From Pseudarthrobacter phenanthrenivorans Sphe3 (lineage in GTDB: Bacteria > Actinomycetota > Actinomycetes > Actinomycetales > Micrococcaceae), in the NCBI RefSeq assembly GCF_000189535.1, contig NC_015145.1, forward strand, positions 1,798,001-1,862,000: DNA of 64,000 bases, in the 5' to 3' direction. A program made the position numbers and the translations under genes. Below, one piece after another: positions 44,538-53,026 of the stretch. The notes below the pieces were generated by a model. It was given only the letters and a program-made list of their open reading frames with translations. It searched no databases and was not told the DNA's origin. How positions within the stretch are numbered: the stretch's first letter is position 1; the number at the start of each line of letters is the position of its first letter.

Positions 44538-45269
44538 ATGCCCGCCACTCCTACTCCAGCACAGCCTCCGGTGGAGGTGTTCGAATCCGGTGACGCCGCC
44601 CTGCGCGTCGTCGCGTCCTCCCCGGACCGGGAAGCCAACTGGGCCACCGTCCACGCCCTTGCCGGGTGGCTGGACGCTGCCGGGCCAGACGGCGTGCACG
44701 GGGCAGTGCCCACCTACGATTCGCTGCTCGTGGAATTCGATCCAGCCGTCACGTCAGCACGCCAGGTCCGGGCCTTTGTCCTCCTGGGCCTGCGCCAGCT
44801 CGAATTCACCGGCGCCCCTGCCCGCGCACCCCGGGAATTCCGCGTTCCGGTAGTGTACGGCGGGGAATACGGCCCCGACCTGGAGCGCGTTGCCGAGCAG
44901 CAGCAGCTCTCCGCCGAGGAAATCATCCGGCTGCACACCACCAAGTCCTACGTGATCCGTTGCCTGGGCGCACCGGCCGGTTCGCCGATGATGGACGGCC
45001 CGGACTTCCCGTTCCCCGTTCCGCGGCTGAAGGATCCCCGGCTGTCCGTACCGGCAGGCGCCGTCTCGGTGGCCGGCCGGCAGGCTGTCATTGCCCCCGC
45101 GGTTGCACCCGGCGGCTGGTGCGTGATCGGACAGACTCCACTGACTGTCCTGGACGCCACCACTGAGCCGCTGGTTCCCTACGTTCCCGGTGACACGCTG
45201 CGGTTCCACCAGGTCCAGCCCGAAGACTTCGCGGACTACGCCGGCCGGAAGCTGGAGGCAGCGCGATGA
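44538..45269 (+). CDS. pxpB: 5-oxoprolinase subunit B (KipI-like)
   Basis: A 243-residue allophanate hydrolase subunit 1/KipI family protein. Motifs: VPTYDSLLVEFDPAVTSARQ, the beta strand RVPVVYGGEYGPDLERVAEQ and the C-terminal PAVAPGGWCVIGQTPLTVLD with a PGDTLRFHQV strand. It lies between PxpA and PxpC, overlapping PxpC by ATGA, the normal order for the three-part enzyme. Confidence 0.92.
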   Translation: MPATPTPAQPPVEVFESGDAALRVVASSPDREANWATVHALAGWLDAAGPDGVHGAVPTYDSLLVEFDPAVTSARQVRAFVLLGLRQLEFTGAPARAPREFRVPVVYGGEYGPDLERVAEQQQLSAEEIIRLHTTKSYVIRCLGAPAGSPMMDGPDFPFPVPRLKDPRLSVPAGAVSVAGRQAVIAPAVAPGGWCVIGQTPLTVLDATTEPLVPYVPGDTLRFHQVQPEDFADYAGRKLEAAR

Positions 45270-46273
45270 GCCTGATGATCCAGCAGCCCGGCAACTCCGT
45301 GGTTACGGACCTGGGTCGCTTCCGGGGCCCCCGGTTCGGGCTCCCCGTCAATGGCGCTCTGGACCAGTTTTCCGCCCGCGCCGCCAACATCCTCGCCGGC
45401 AACGACGACAACGCCCCGCTGCTGGAAGTGACAGCACTGGACTTCCGCATGCGCGCCACCACGGACCTCCTCATCGCCGTCACCGGCGCACCGCTGCACC
45501 TCACCGTGGGCGGGCGCGAGTGCCAGCAGTGGGAGCCTGTATCCGTACGGGCGGGGGATACGGTGGCGCTGCGCAGGATCGACGGCGGACTCCGCGCCTA
45601 TGTGGCTGTCCACGGTTCTGTGGAGGCACCGGTGCTCCTGGGCAGCTGCGCGCCGGACACCGTGATCGGCTTCGGCCTGCGGCTGACCGAGGGCACGGAA
45701 CTGAAAACCTTCACTACTGTTCCGCCCATCCGCCAGCCGTATTTCGACCTCCCGCTGTTCCGCCTGGGCCTTACCCGGCCCGAATTCAGCAGTACCGCGG
45801 TGGTGGAAGTGACCGACGGCCCGGACGTGGACGAGTTCGGCAGCACTGCTGACCTGCTCTACAGCACGGAGTACACCGTCAGCGCCCGGAGCAACCACAT
45901 CGGCCTCCGGCTCGGCGGAGCACTTCCCGAACGCCAGTCCAGCGCCGAGGTGCTGTCCCGAGGCGTCCCGGTGGGCGCCATCGAGGTGCCGTCCCGGGAA
46001 GAACTCCTGGTGCTGCACCGCGGACGCGGAGTGACCGCCGGCTACCCTGTCCTTGCCGTGGTGACCAGCCGTTCGCTGGACGTGCTGGCGCAGGCTCGGC
46101 CCGGCCACAAAATCAGGTTCAAGAAAACTTCCGTCCCCGAAGCGACAGCGAAGCACCGGGCGGCGCTGAGGGAACTGGAAACGCTGCGTTCTACTATCGG
46201 CACAGTGTTCCCACTCCTTGGCATCGGCGGCCGGCCGGGCTGGCAACAGCTCGCACCCGCCGCCGGAAGTTAA
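45266..46273 (+). CDS. pxpC: 5-oxoprolinase subunit C (KipA-like)
   Basis: A 335-residue allophanate hydrolase subunit 2/KipA family protein. Motifs: VVTDLGRFRGPRFGLPVNGA, LDQFSARAANILAGNDDNAP (the fold's glycine-rich segment), LLIAVTGAPLHLTVGG, and RSNHIGLRLGGALPERQSSA with SREELLVLHRGRGVTAGYPV. It completes PxpABC. The operon's proximity to a polyamine/amino-acid-type importer and an aminotransferase suggests use of a pyroglutamate-like or lactam compound. Confidence 0.92.
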   Translation: MSLMIQQPGNSVVTDLGRFRGPRFGLPVNGALDQFSARAANILAGNDDNAPLLEVTALDFRMRATTDLLIAVTGAPLHLTVGGRECQQWEPVSVRAGDTVALRRIDGGLRAYVAVHGSVEAPVLLGSCAPDTVIGFGLRLTEGTELKTFTTVPPIRQPYFDLPLFRLGLTRPEFSSTAVVEVTDGPDVDEFGSTADLLYSTEYTVSARSNHIGLRLGGALPERQSSAEVLSRGVPVGAIEVPSREELLVLHRGRGVTAGYPVLAVVTSRSLDVLAQARPGHKIRFKKTSVPEATAKHRAALRELETLRSTIGTVFPLLGIGGRPGWQQLAPAAGS

Positions 46274-46328
46274 AAGCCCTCGCTTCACCCGCCAAGCATT
46301 GTTACCATCCCCTTAAGTAAGGAAAGCC

Positions 46329-47666
46329 ATGTCCACCTCTACGCACGCGGCCCAGCCGCAGGAGCGGCTCAGCAGCAGGCAGACCCGCAAAGTTGTCACT
46401 GCCGGCTGCGTCGGTATCTTCGTGGAACTCTATGACAACGGCATCTTCGCCTTTATGGCCGGAACGCTTGCCCTCGTCTTCCTGGCGCCCGGGAACCCGG
46501 ACAACGCCCTCCTCTTCGTCTTCGCCGGCTACGCCGTCTCCTTCTTTGTCCGCCCCCTGGGCGCCGTCGTCTGCGGTTACCTGGGTGACCGGATCGGGCG
46601 GCAGAAGCTCCTCGTCTTTGTCATCCTGCTGATCAGCGTGGCAACGGCGGGCATCGGCCTGCTGCCTCCTTACGCAGCCATCGGCATCGCGGCCCCCATC
46701 ATGCTGGTGCTGCTCCGCATGCTGCAGGGCTTCTCCGTGGGCGGCGAAGCTGCCGGCGCCATGACGTTCCTTGCCGAGCACGCCCCCGAAGGCAAGCGCG
46801 GTGTCATCACCTCCTACGCCCAGATCGCCTCCTTCGCAGCACTGCTGACCGGCACCCTGGTTGCCTACTCCATGTCCCCGTGGCTCACGCAGGAAGCAAT
46901 CGACGGCGGCGGGTTCGGCGCGTTCGCCTGGCGCATCCCGTTCCTGGTGGCCATTCCGATGGGCATCATCGGCTGGTACATCCGCAAGGCCATCAGTGAC
47001 ACCCCCAACTTCGAAAAACTCAAGGAAGAAGGCGGGCTGTCCAAGAACCCGTTGAAGGAAGCCTTCGCCTCACCCGAACACCGCCGCGCCATGCTGCTGG
47101 CCCTCTTCATCCCGCTGATGAACGGCTCCGGCTACTACGTCCTGTTCTCCTACATGCCCACCTTCCTGAAGGGAAAGCAGCTCAACTTCACCATCGGCGA
47201 GGCCCTGCTGGTTACCGCGTGCAGCCTGGTGGTCATCTGCATCGCCATCCCCTTCATGGGCGCCCTCTCGGACCGCGTGGGCCGCAAGAAGGTCATCGCC
47301 GGTGCCGCCATCGCCATGGCCGTCCTGGGTATTCCGTCCTACGCGCTCATCGCCACCGGCGAGATGGCCTTCGCCATCCTGGGCGCCTCGATCATGGCAG
47401 TGGTCTTCGCGGGACATACGGCGGTGATCCACATCCTGATCGTGGAGCTGTTCCCCACCCGCGTACGGTACTCGGCCTACGGCCTCGGCTACAACATCTC
47501 GTCCGCACTCTTCGGTGGTACCGCGCCGCTGCTGATGACCTGGCTGATCTCGTCCACCGGCAACATCTACATGCCCGCCTTCTACGCGGTCATCACCGCA
47601 TTGGGCACGCTGGCTGCCGTCAGCACCGTCAAGGATCGGGCTCACCTGCCGCTCCGCGACGCCTGA
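46329..47666 (+). CDS. MFS transporter, metabolite:H+ symporter (MHS) family
   Basis: A 445-residue proton symporter of the MHS (ShiA/KgtP/ProP-like) family with 12 spans. Seen: VGIFVELYDNGIFAFMAGTL in span 1, FVRPLGAVVCGYLGDRIGRQ (family signature between spans 2-3), LRMLQGFSVGGEAAGAMTFL, and GALSDRVGRKKVIAGAAIAM in the second half. AAGGAAA precedes the ATG. Downstream are sugar-acid dehydrogenases, so the ligand may be an aldonate such as idonate or gluconate, or a 2-hydroxyacid. The family alone does not give the substrate. Confidence 0.88.
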   Translation: MSTSTHAAQPQERLSSRQTRKVVTAGCVGIFVELYDNGIFAFMAGTLALVFLAPGNPDNALLFVFAGYAVSFFVRPLGAVVCGYLGDRIGRQKLLVFVILLISVATAGIGLLPPYAAIGIAAPIMLVLLRMLQGFSVGGEAAGAMTFLAEHAPEGKRGVITSYAQIASFAALLTGTLVAYSMSPWLTQEAIDGGGFGAFAWRIPFLVAIPMGIIGWYIRKAISDTPNFEKLKEEGGLSKNPLKEAFASPEHRRAMLLALFIPLMNGSGYYVLFSYMPTFLKGKQLNFTIGEALLVTACSLVVICIAIPFMGALSDRVGRKKVIAGAAIAMAVLGIPSYALIATGEMAFAILGASIMAVVFAGHTAVIHILIVELFPTRVRYSAYGLGYNISSALFGGTAPLLMTWLISSTGNIYMPAFYAVITALGTLAAVSTVKDRAHLPLRDA

Positions 47667-47732
47667 CTTATCCCTTACCAAGACTTCCCACCACACCTGC
47701 AGCACTTGGCTGCACCCTCATTGGAGATCCCC

Positions 47733-48482
47733 GTGACTTTTTCTGACTACTCAACCGCCCTGGTGACCGGTGCCTCCACCGGTATGGGCGCCGCCATCGC
47801 CGAACGCCTGGCAAAGCGCGGGCTGACTGTGCATGCCCTGGCCCGGAACGAGGACCGCCTGAAGGAACTGGCGGACAAGACAGGCGCCGTGCCCCATGTT
47901 GTGGACCTGACGGACACCGCGGCGCTGACTGCCGCCGTCGAAAACCTGCAGGTCGATGTCCTGGTGAACTGCGCCGGCGTCTCCCGCCCCGGCAATATCC
48001 TGGACTCCAGCGAGGACGACATCGACGAGCTCGTGGACGTCAACCTCCGCGGCCTGCTCCAGCTGACCCGCCTAGTGCTGCCGGGCATGGTGGAACGCGA
48101 CCTGGGGCACGTCATCAACGTCAGCTCCATCGCCGGCACCTACAACTTTTACGGCCACACGGTGTACCACGCCACCAAGGCCGCGGTGCACCAGGTCTCC
48201 CGCCAGCTCCGCAACGACACGGTGGGCAAGCGCGTCCGCGTCACCGAAATCTGTCCCGGCCGGGTGGAGACAGAAATCTTCGGCCGCAACATGGGCGGCA
48301 CGCCGGAGGCGATGGAGGAGGCGTGGAAGACCTACTACGAGGGCTACGAATCCCTGACCACCGATGACATCGTCAACGCCATGGATTACGCCATCGAAAC
48401 GCCCCGCCACGTTAATGTTGGCATGCTGGAGCTTATGCCCACGTTCCAGGTCCCCGGCGGCCTCACCTTCGACCGGCGCTAG
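47733..48482 (+). CDS. Short-chain dehydrogenase/reductase
   Basis: A 249-residue SDR with GTG start at 47733 (GGAG upstream). Cofactor motif LVTGASTGMGAAIAERLAKR, VLVNCAGVSRP (NxAG), catalytic Ser/Tyr/Lys in NVSSIAGTYNFYGHTVYHAT then KAAVH, and PGRVETEIFG. Length and pattern resemble NADP-dependent serine/3-hydroxy acid dehydrogenases (YdfG type). It lies between the MHS transporter and a 2-hydroxyacid dehydrogenase in one direction and presumably oxidises an imported hydroxy acid or reduces a keto intermediate. Confidence 0.9.
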   Translation: MTFSDYSTALVTGASTGMGAAIAERLAKRGLTVHALARNEDRLKELADKTGAVPHVVDLTDTAALTAAVENLQVDVLVNCAGVSRPGNILDSSEDDIDELVDVNLRGLLQLTRLVLPGMVERDLGHVINVSSIAGTYNFYGHTVYHATKAAVHQVSRQLRNDTVGKRVRVTEICPGRVETEIFGRNMGGTPEAMEEAWKTYYEGYESLTTDDIVNAMDYAIETPRHVNVGMLELMPTFQVPGGLTFDRR

Positions 48483-48518
48483 CCCAGTCCTTACCGCTCC
48501 AGATTGATAGGTTCCTCC

Positions 48519-49463
48519 ATGCAAACAGTCCGTACCGTCAGCTTCCCCGACCAGCAGCTCCTCGACGACCTCTCGCCCCTGCCTGACGGGCTGCGGGGAG
48601 TTGTCTGGGATCTGAAGGAGGATCCCGACGGCGGGACGCTGGCTGAGATCGACGGCGTCATCCTGCCGTACATCAACGCCGGCGAAGTACTGGGATCCCT
48701 CGCCAGAGTGGAGCAGCTGAAATTCGTCCAGACCCAGTCCACCGGCTACGACGGCGTCATCGAGGCCGCCGGCCCGGACGCAGGCGTTGCGAATGCCTCC
48801 GGAGTCCACGCTGCGGCGACGGCGGAGCTTGCCATCGGCCTGATCCTGGCCAAGCTGCGCGGCATCGACCAGGCGGTCAGGGACCAGCAGCACGGCCTCT
48901 GGCGGCCGGAGCGGCGCCAGTCCCTGGCGGACCGGCGGGTGCTCCTGGTGGGCGTGGGCGGAATCGGCCACGAGATCGCCCGCCGCCTAGAGCCCTTCGA
49001 AGTCAACGTCACCCGGGTGGGGAGTTCCGCCCGGACCGATGAGCACGGCGAGGTCCACGCGTCCTCGGAACTGACGGCACTCGCCGCCGACCACGACATC
49101 CTTGTCTCCGTGCTGCCGCTGAACGGTCACACGCACCAGCTGATCGGCGAAGAGGTCCTGGCCGCGCTCCCGGACGGTGCCCTGGTGGTGAACGTGGGCC
49201 GCGGCGCCGTGGTGGACACCGCTGCCCTGACCAAGGAAGTACTGTCCGGCCGCCTGCAGTGCGCCCTCGACGTCGTCGATCCCGAGCCGCTGCCGCAGGA
49301 CCACCCGCTGTGGACCACCACCAACGCCCTGATCACCCCGCATGTGGGCGGCAACGCCTCGGCCTTCCAGCCGCGGATCCTCAAACTCCTCCGGAAGCAG
49401 CTCGAGGCGCTCGCCGCGGGCCACGCCCCGGCCAACCTGGTGCAGGCAGGTCCCTTCGCATGA
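48519..49463 (+). CDS. D-isomer-specific 2-hydroxyacid dehydrogenase
   Basis: A 314-residue NAD(P)-dependent 2-hydroxyacid dehydrogenase. Rossmann motif RVLLVGVGGIGHEIARRLEP (about 143-162), SVLPLNGHTHQLIGEEVLAA, VVNVGRGAVVDTAAL (substrate Arg region), DVVDPEPLPQDHPLW (Glu) and ITPHVGGNASAF (His). Two ATGs (48504, 48519) are possible; 48519 fits the family start. It ends overlapping the next SDR (ATGA). A role in reducing 2-keto sugar acids or glyoxylate-type products fits the operon. Confidence 0.9.
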   Translation: MQTVRTVSFPDQQLLDDLSPLPDGLRGVVWDLKEDPDGGTLAEIDGVILPYINAGEVLGSLARVEQLKFVQTQSTGYDGVIEAAGPDAGVANASGVHAAATAELAIGLILAKLRGIDQAVRDQQHGLWRPERRQSLADRRVLLVGVGGIGHEIARRLEPFEVNVTRVGSSARTDEHGEVHASSELTALAADHDILVSVLPLNGHTHQLIGEEVLAALPDGALVVNVGRGAVVDTAALTKEVLSGRLQCALDVVDPEPLPQDHPLWTTTNALITPHVGGNASAFQPRILKLLRKQLEALAAGHAPANLVQAGPFA

Positions 49464-50230
49464 GTTCTCTTTTCGACCTGACCGGCCGCGTTGCGCTTGT
49501 CACCGGTTCCAGCCGCGGCATCGGCAACGCGCTCGCCAGGGCATTGGCCGACGCCGGGGCAACGGTTGTGCTGAACGGCATCAACGGGGAGCGGCTCAAG
49601 GATGCCGCGGCAGCAATGGCTGGCGACTTCGCGCCCGGGCGCATCCGCAGTGTCGCCTTTGATGTCACGCGCGACGCCGAGGCGGCGCGAGGAGTTGCGT
49701 GGGTGGAAGAGAACGTGGGGCCGCTGGAGATCCTGGTGAACAACGCGGGCATCCAGCACCGGGTGCCCATGCTGGACCTGGACGTGAAGGACTGGGAGCG
49801 CGTGATTACCACGGACCTGACCAGCGCTTTCCTGGTGGGCAGGGAAGCGGCGCGCTTCATGATTCCGCGGGGCCACGGCAAGATCATCAACATCTGCTCG
49901 GTCCAGACGGACCTGGCCCGGCCAACCATCGCACCGTACATTGCAGCCAAGGGCGGGCTGCGGAACCTGACCCGGGCCATGACAGCCGAGTGGGCGTCGT
50001 CCGGTCTGCAGATCAACGGGATCGCTCCGGGCTACATCCACACCGAGATGACGCAGAACCTGGTGGACGATGAGCAGTTCAACTCCTGGATCCTGGGCCG
50101 CACGCCCGCGAACCGGTGGGGGACCGTGCAGGACCTTGCCGGGCCGGCCGTGTGGCTGGCGTCCAGCGGCTCCGACTTCGTGAACGGGCAGACGATTTTT
50201 ATCGACGGCGGAATGACGGTGGTGGTCTGA
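49460..50230 (+). CDS. SDR, gluconate 5-dehydrogenase (IdnO)-like
   Basis: A 256-residue SDR: ALVTGSSRGIGNALARALAD, LEILVNNAGIQHRVPMLDLD, active site SVQTDLARPTIAPYIAAKGG and C-terminal NGQTIFIDGGMTVVV. The IQHR after NNAG and the KGG after the catalytic Tyr match gluconate 5-dehydrogenases, which reduce 5-keto-D-gluconate to D-gluconate in idonate catabolism. It overlaps the following IdnD-like gene by one base and is followed by gluconokinase, giving the IdnO-IdnD-GntK logic. Confidence 0.87.
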   Translation: MSSLFDLTGRVALVTGSSRGIGNALARALADAGATVVLNGINGERLKDAAAAMAGDFAPGRIRSVAFDVTRDAEAARGVAWVEENVGPLEILVNNAGIQHRVPMLDLDVKDWERVITTDLTSAFLVGREAARFMIPRGHGKIINICSVQTDLARPTIAPYIAAKGGLRNLTRAMTAEWASSGLQINGIAPGYIHTEMTQNLVDDEQFNSWILGRTPANRWGTVQDLAGPAVWLASSGSDFVNGQTIFIDGGMTVVV

Positions 50231-51312
50231 TGACACTGGATACAGCACTCCCCAACCAGGCTCTTCCCATTACTGGCCCGGCCGTGGTGGCCCATGCCGC
50301 CAACGACCTCCGGATCGACAAGCTCACCCTCGCCGCTCCCGCTTCGGATGAAGCAGTGATCGAGGTCCACTACGGAGGCATTTGCGGCTCGGACCTGCAT
50401 TACTGGCTGCACGGCGCCGCCGGCGAATCCATCCTGAAGGCACCGCTGGTGCTGGGGCACGAGATTTCCGGAACCGTTGTCCGGGCGGCAGCTGACGGAA
50501 CCGGCCCAGCCGCCGGCACCCCGGTGGCGGTCCACCCGGCCACTCCCGGCCCGGGCGCCGCACGGTACCCGGCGGACCGGCCCAACCTGTCGCCGGGCTG
50601 CACCTACCTGGGCAGCGCCGCCCGGTTCCCGCACACGGACGGGGCATTCAGCCGGTACGTGAACCTCCCCACCCGGATGCTCCGCACCCTGCCGGACAGC
50701 ATCGACCTCCGCACGGCCGCCCTGATCGAGCCCGCTTCCGTGGCGTGGCACGCGGTGGCCCGGGCCGGGGACGTGGCCGGGAAATCCGCGCTGGTGATCG
50801 GCAGCGGCCCCATCGGCGCCCTTGCCGTCGCTGTCCTGAAGCGGGCGGGCGCAAGCCGCATCACCGCCGTCGACATGCACGAAAAGCCACTGGAAATCGC
50901 TAAAGCCGTGGGAGCGGACCAGGTAATCACCGCTGCCGATGCCGAGGCGATCGCCGCTGTGGAGGCCGACGTCGTGATTGAATCCTCCGGCAACCACCAC
51001 GGCCTGGCGTCGGCCATCCAGGGCGCAACCCGCGGCGGCACCGTGGTGATGGTGGGGCTGCTGCCCACCGGGCCGCAGCCGGTGCTGATCTCGCTGGCAA
51101 TTACGCGGGAACTCGAGCTGAAGGGGTCATTCCGGTTCAACGACGAGATCGACAACGTCATCGCCGCCCTCGCCGACGGCACCTTGCACATCGAGCCCGT
51201 CATCACGCATGAGTACCCCGTGGAACAGGCGCTGGAAGCCTTTGGCGTCGCCCGCAACTCAGCCGAGTCGGGGAAAGTCCTGCTCAGCTTCGGTGCAGTG
51301 AGGGCATCATGA
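50230..51312 (+). CDS. L-idonate 5-dehydrogenase (zinc alcohol dehydrogenase family)
   Basis: A 360-residue medium-chain dehydrogenase. Zinc-site motifs YGGICGSDLHYWLHG (Cys) and LVLGHEISGTVV (His/Glu); the structural Cys lobe is reduced, as in idonate dehydrogenases. EPASVAWHAVARAG, then the cofactor loop ALVIGSGPIGALAVAVLKRA. The HYWLHG segment is characteristic of IdnD. It oxidises L-idonate to 5-ketogluconate. Coupled upstream (TGATG) and downstream (ATGA). Confidence 0.88.
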   Translation: MTLDTALPNQALPITGPAVVAHAANDLRIDKLTLAAPASDEAVIEVHYGGICGSDLHYWLHGAAGESILKAPLVLGHEISGTVVRAAADGTGPAAGTPVAVHPATPGPGAARYPADRPNLSPGCTYLGSAARFPHTDGAFSRYVNLPTRMLRTLPDSIDLRTAALIEPASVAWHAVARAGDVAGKSALVIGSGPIGALAVAVLKRAGASRITAVDMHEKPLEIAKAVGADQVITAADAEAIAAVEADVVIESSGNHHGLASAIQGATRGGTVVMVGLLPTGPQPVLISLAITRELELKGSFRFNDEIDNVIAALADGTLHIEPVITHEYPVEQALEAFGVARNSAESGKVLLSFGAVRAS

Positions 51313-51839
51313 GCCAGCTGCCGGCCCTGGTGGTAATGGGCGTTTCGGGGTGCGGAAAGTCAACTGTGGGTTCCCTGTTGGGGGAGAGGCTGGGGGTTCC
51401 GTTCTTCGACGGCGATGACTTCCACCCGCCCGCCAACAAGGCCAAAATGGCCGCCGGAATTCCCTTGAACGACGACGACAGGGCGCCCTGGCTTACTGAA
51501 ATCGGTATGGCGCTGGTGAGCCCTGCCGGGGAAGCAGGCTCCAGCGTCATCGCCTGCTCCGCGCTCAAGCGCAGTTACCGGGACCTCCTGCGCAGCTTCG
51601 CCCCCGATACGGTGTTCATTCATCTCACCGGCGACGCAGCAACCATTTCAGACCGGTTGAGCAGCAGGGAACACGAGTACATGCCGGGCAGCCTGCTCGC
51701 CTCCCAGCTGGCAACCCTCGAACCGCTCGAACCCGATGAGCCGCACATTGCCATGGACATCCGAGAGGACCCGGAATCACTGGTGAACCGACTTGTTCGC
51801 CACTTGGTCGACTTGCCAAGCAAGGTGCGCATTTCTTGA
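51309..51839 (+). CDS. Gluconokinase (GntK/IdnK type)
   Basis: A 176-residue small gluconokinase. P-loop VVMGVSGCGKSTVGSLLGER, FFDGDDFHPPANKAKMAAGI, PLNDDDRAPWL, SVIACSALKRSYRDLLR and REHEYMPGSLLASQLATLEP, all hallmarks. It phosphorylates D-gluconate to 6-phosphogluconate, closing the idonate route. Last gene of the operon; an inverted repeat follows at 51915. Confidence 0.94.
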   Translation: MSQLPALVVMGVSGCGKSTVGSLLGERLGVPFFDGDDFHPPANKAKMAAGIPLNDDDRAPWLTEIGMALVSPAGEAGSSVIACSALKRSYRDLLRSFAPDTVFIHLTGDAATISDRLSSREHEYMPGSLLASQLATLEPLEPDEPHIAMDIREDPESLVNRLVRHLVDLPSKVRIS

Positions 51840-51914
51840 TGGATCGTCGAGCTGGGCGGGCGACCTTCCGCCGCAAAGAACTCGCCGCGAGGTGAGCGGG
51901 CAACAGCGGGTCGT

Positions 51915-51940
51915 CCTTGACGCCTCCTCGTTCGTCAAGG
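51915..51940 (+). terminator. Candidate terminator hairpin after gluconokinase
   Basis: CCTTGAC (51915-51921) and GTCAAGG (51934-51940) form a 7-bp stem with a 12-nt loop, 75 bp after the gluconokinase stop. No T-run. Confidence 0.4.
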
Positions 51941-51973
51941 GCTGGCTGATCGCACCACGCTCTGGGTGGGCCC

Positions 51974-52246
51974 TTGGGGTGGTTGCTGGCTTACCTGCTG
52001 CGCCCTGTACGGAGGCAGTGGATTCACATCGGAGCGTTCTTTGTGATGCCGACCCTGGCCTTCTGGGCGGTGGCCGGCCAACTCGGCTTCGGCTGGCACC
52101 CCGGCTGGCTGGGACTATGGGCGGCAACCGTAGGTGCGGCCGCGGCGGTTGGCCGATGGTCCGTCCGCAAAGACGCGATCACCGCTGGCCCCGGGCCACT
52201 CCGAGCGCATGGAGATCAAGAGAAAGTTGGCAGTTGTGGGAAGTAA
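51974..52246 (+). CDS. Possible membrane-protein fragment
   Basis: The frame from TTG 51974 reads GWLLAYLLRPVRRQWIHIGA, FFVMPTLAFWAVAGQLGFGW and HPGWLGLWAATVGAAAAVGR, which looks like two membrane spans of an authentic protein. There is no convincing RBS and it overlaps the next gene, so it may be a relic or have a non-standard start. No family recognised. Confidence 0.4.
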   Translation: MGWLLAYLLRPVRRQWIHIGAFFVMPTLAFWAVAGQLGFGWHPGWLGLWAATVGAAAAVGRWSVRKDAITAGPGPLRAHGDQEKVGSCGK

Positions 52247-52586
52247 TCGCCGGCGCCCCTGGAAGGGGGCGCTGATCTTCAGCGGACTGGTCTTGTTGGC
52301 CACTGTGGCCGTGATGGTCTTCGTGCCAACGAAGCAGGTGCTGCTGGAAATCGGAGCCATGTCCGCAGGCCTGCTCGCAGCTGCCCTCCTCGTGCGGTTC
52401 GGCGTGACCAAGCGGTGGATGAGCTCCGTCGTTCTCGTTGTGTTCATCGCAGTGTGGTTCGCACTAGGCACGGCAGGATATGCCTGGTTCGGCGGGTTCC
52501 TGGCGGGAGCATCTGCGGGGGTCGCTTGGGGCCGCACGGTTGAAAACCGCGCAAAGGCTGCCACATCCCAACGAAGGACTTCATAG
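52209..52586 (+). CDS. Small integral membrane protein, unknown function
   Basis: A 125-residue protein, start ATG 52209, with spans GALIFSGLVLLATVAVMVFV, VLLEIGAMSAGLLAAALLVR, WMSSVVLVVFIAVWFALGTA and GYAWFGGFLAGASAGVAWGR. Basic residues flank the first span. No family recognised. It lies in a group of small membrane and lipoprotein genes; the RBS is weak, and an earlier in-frame start at 52134 is possible. Confidence 0.6.
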   Translation: MEIKRKLAVVGSNRRRPWKGALIFSGLVLLATVAVMVFVPTKQVLLEIGAMSAGLLAAALLVRFGVTKRWMSSVVLVVFIAVWFALGTAGYAWFGGFLAGASAGVAWGRTVENRAKAATSQRRTS

Positions 52587-52598
52587 GGGAGGGGCCAG

Positions 52599-52998
52599 AT
52601 GAAGCCCCTGTCTGAAGCAGGGCGTCGTAAGGCCGGAACCATCGCCTGGATCCTGCTTGTCCTCGCCTCGCTGGGTCCTGATTGGTATCGGCCTGGCGCA
52701 GACCATGTTATTCATTTGGGCGCCCGAGCCGGCAATGCTCGAGAAGGCGCGGATCGGTGGTCTGTTCATCACGGCCGGCTGCGCGCTGTCACTCACGGCT
52801 GCCGCCTGGTCTCACCTCCGCAGCAACCCTGTCTGGGTGAGCATCTTTGTTGGATTACCGGGGCTTCTCGTTGGTTGGGCAGTAGTGGAGGACCCCTATA
52901 GCCTGCTGCGACACCTGGCTGCCGTCGTGTCATTCCCCCTGGCGCTGGGCGGGATTACCGAGGTCATCAGGGTCCGCGGCCGCCGGCAGCAGGACTGA
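52599..52998 (+). pseudogene. Small membrane protein gene with probable frameshift
   Basis: A strong GGGAGGGG RBS precedes ATG 52599, and the frame reads MKPLSEAGRRKAGTIAWILL, VLASLG, then becomes non-protein-like. The +1 frame takes over near 52672 with VLIGIGLAQTMLFIWAPEPA and runs through GLFITAGCALSLTAAAWSHL and FVGLPGLLVGWAVVEDPYSL to 52998. One inserted base in the CTGGGTCC region would explain it. Joined, it would be a four-span protein of about 132 residues. Either a decayed gene or a sequencing error; no family recognised. Confidence 0.6.
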
Positions 52999-53026
52999 AC
53001 TGGAGTCCAGCCCAGGCGAGAGCAGC

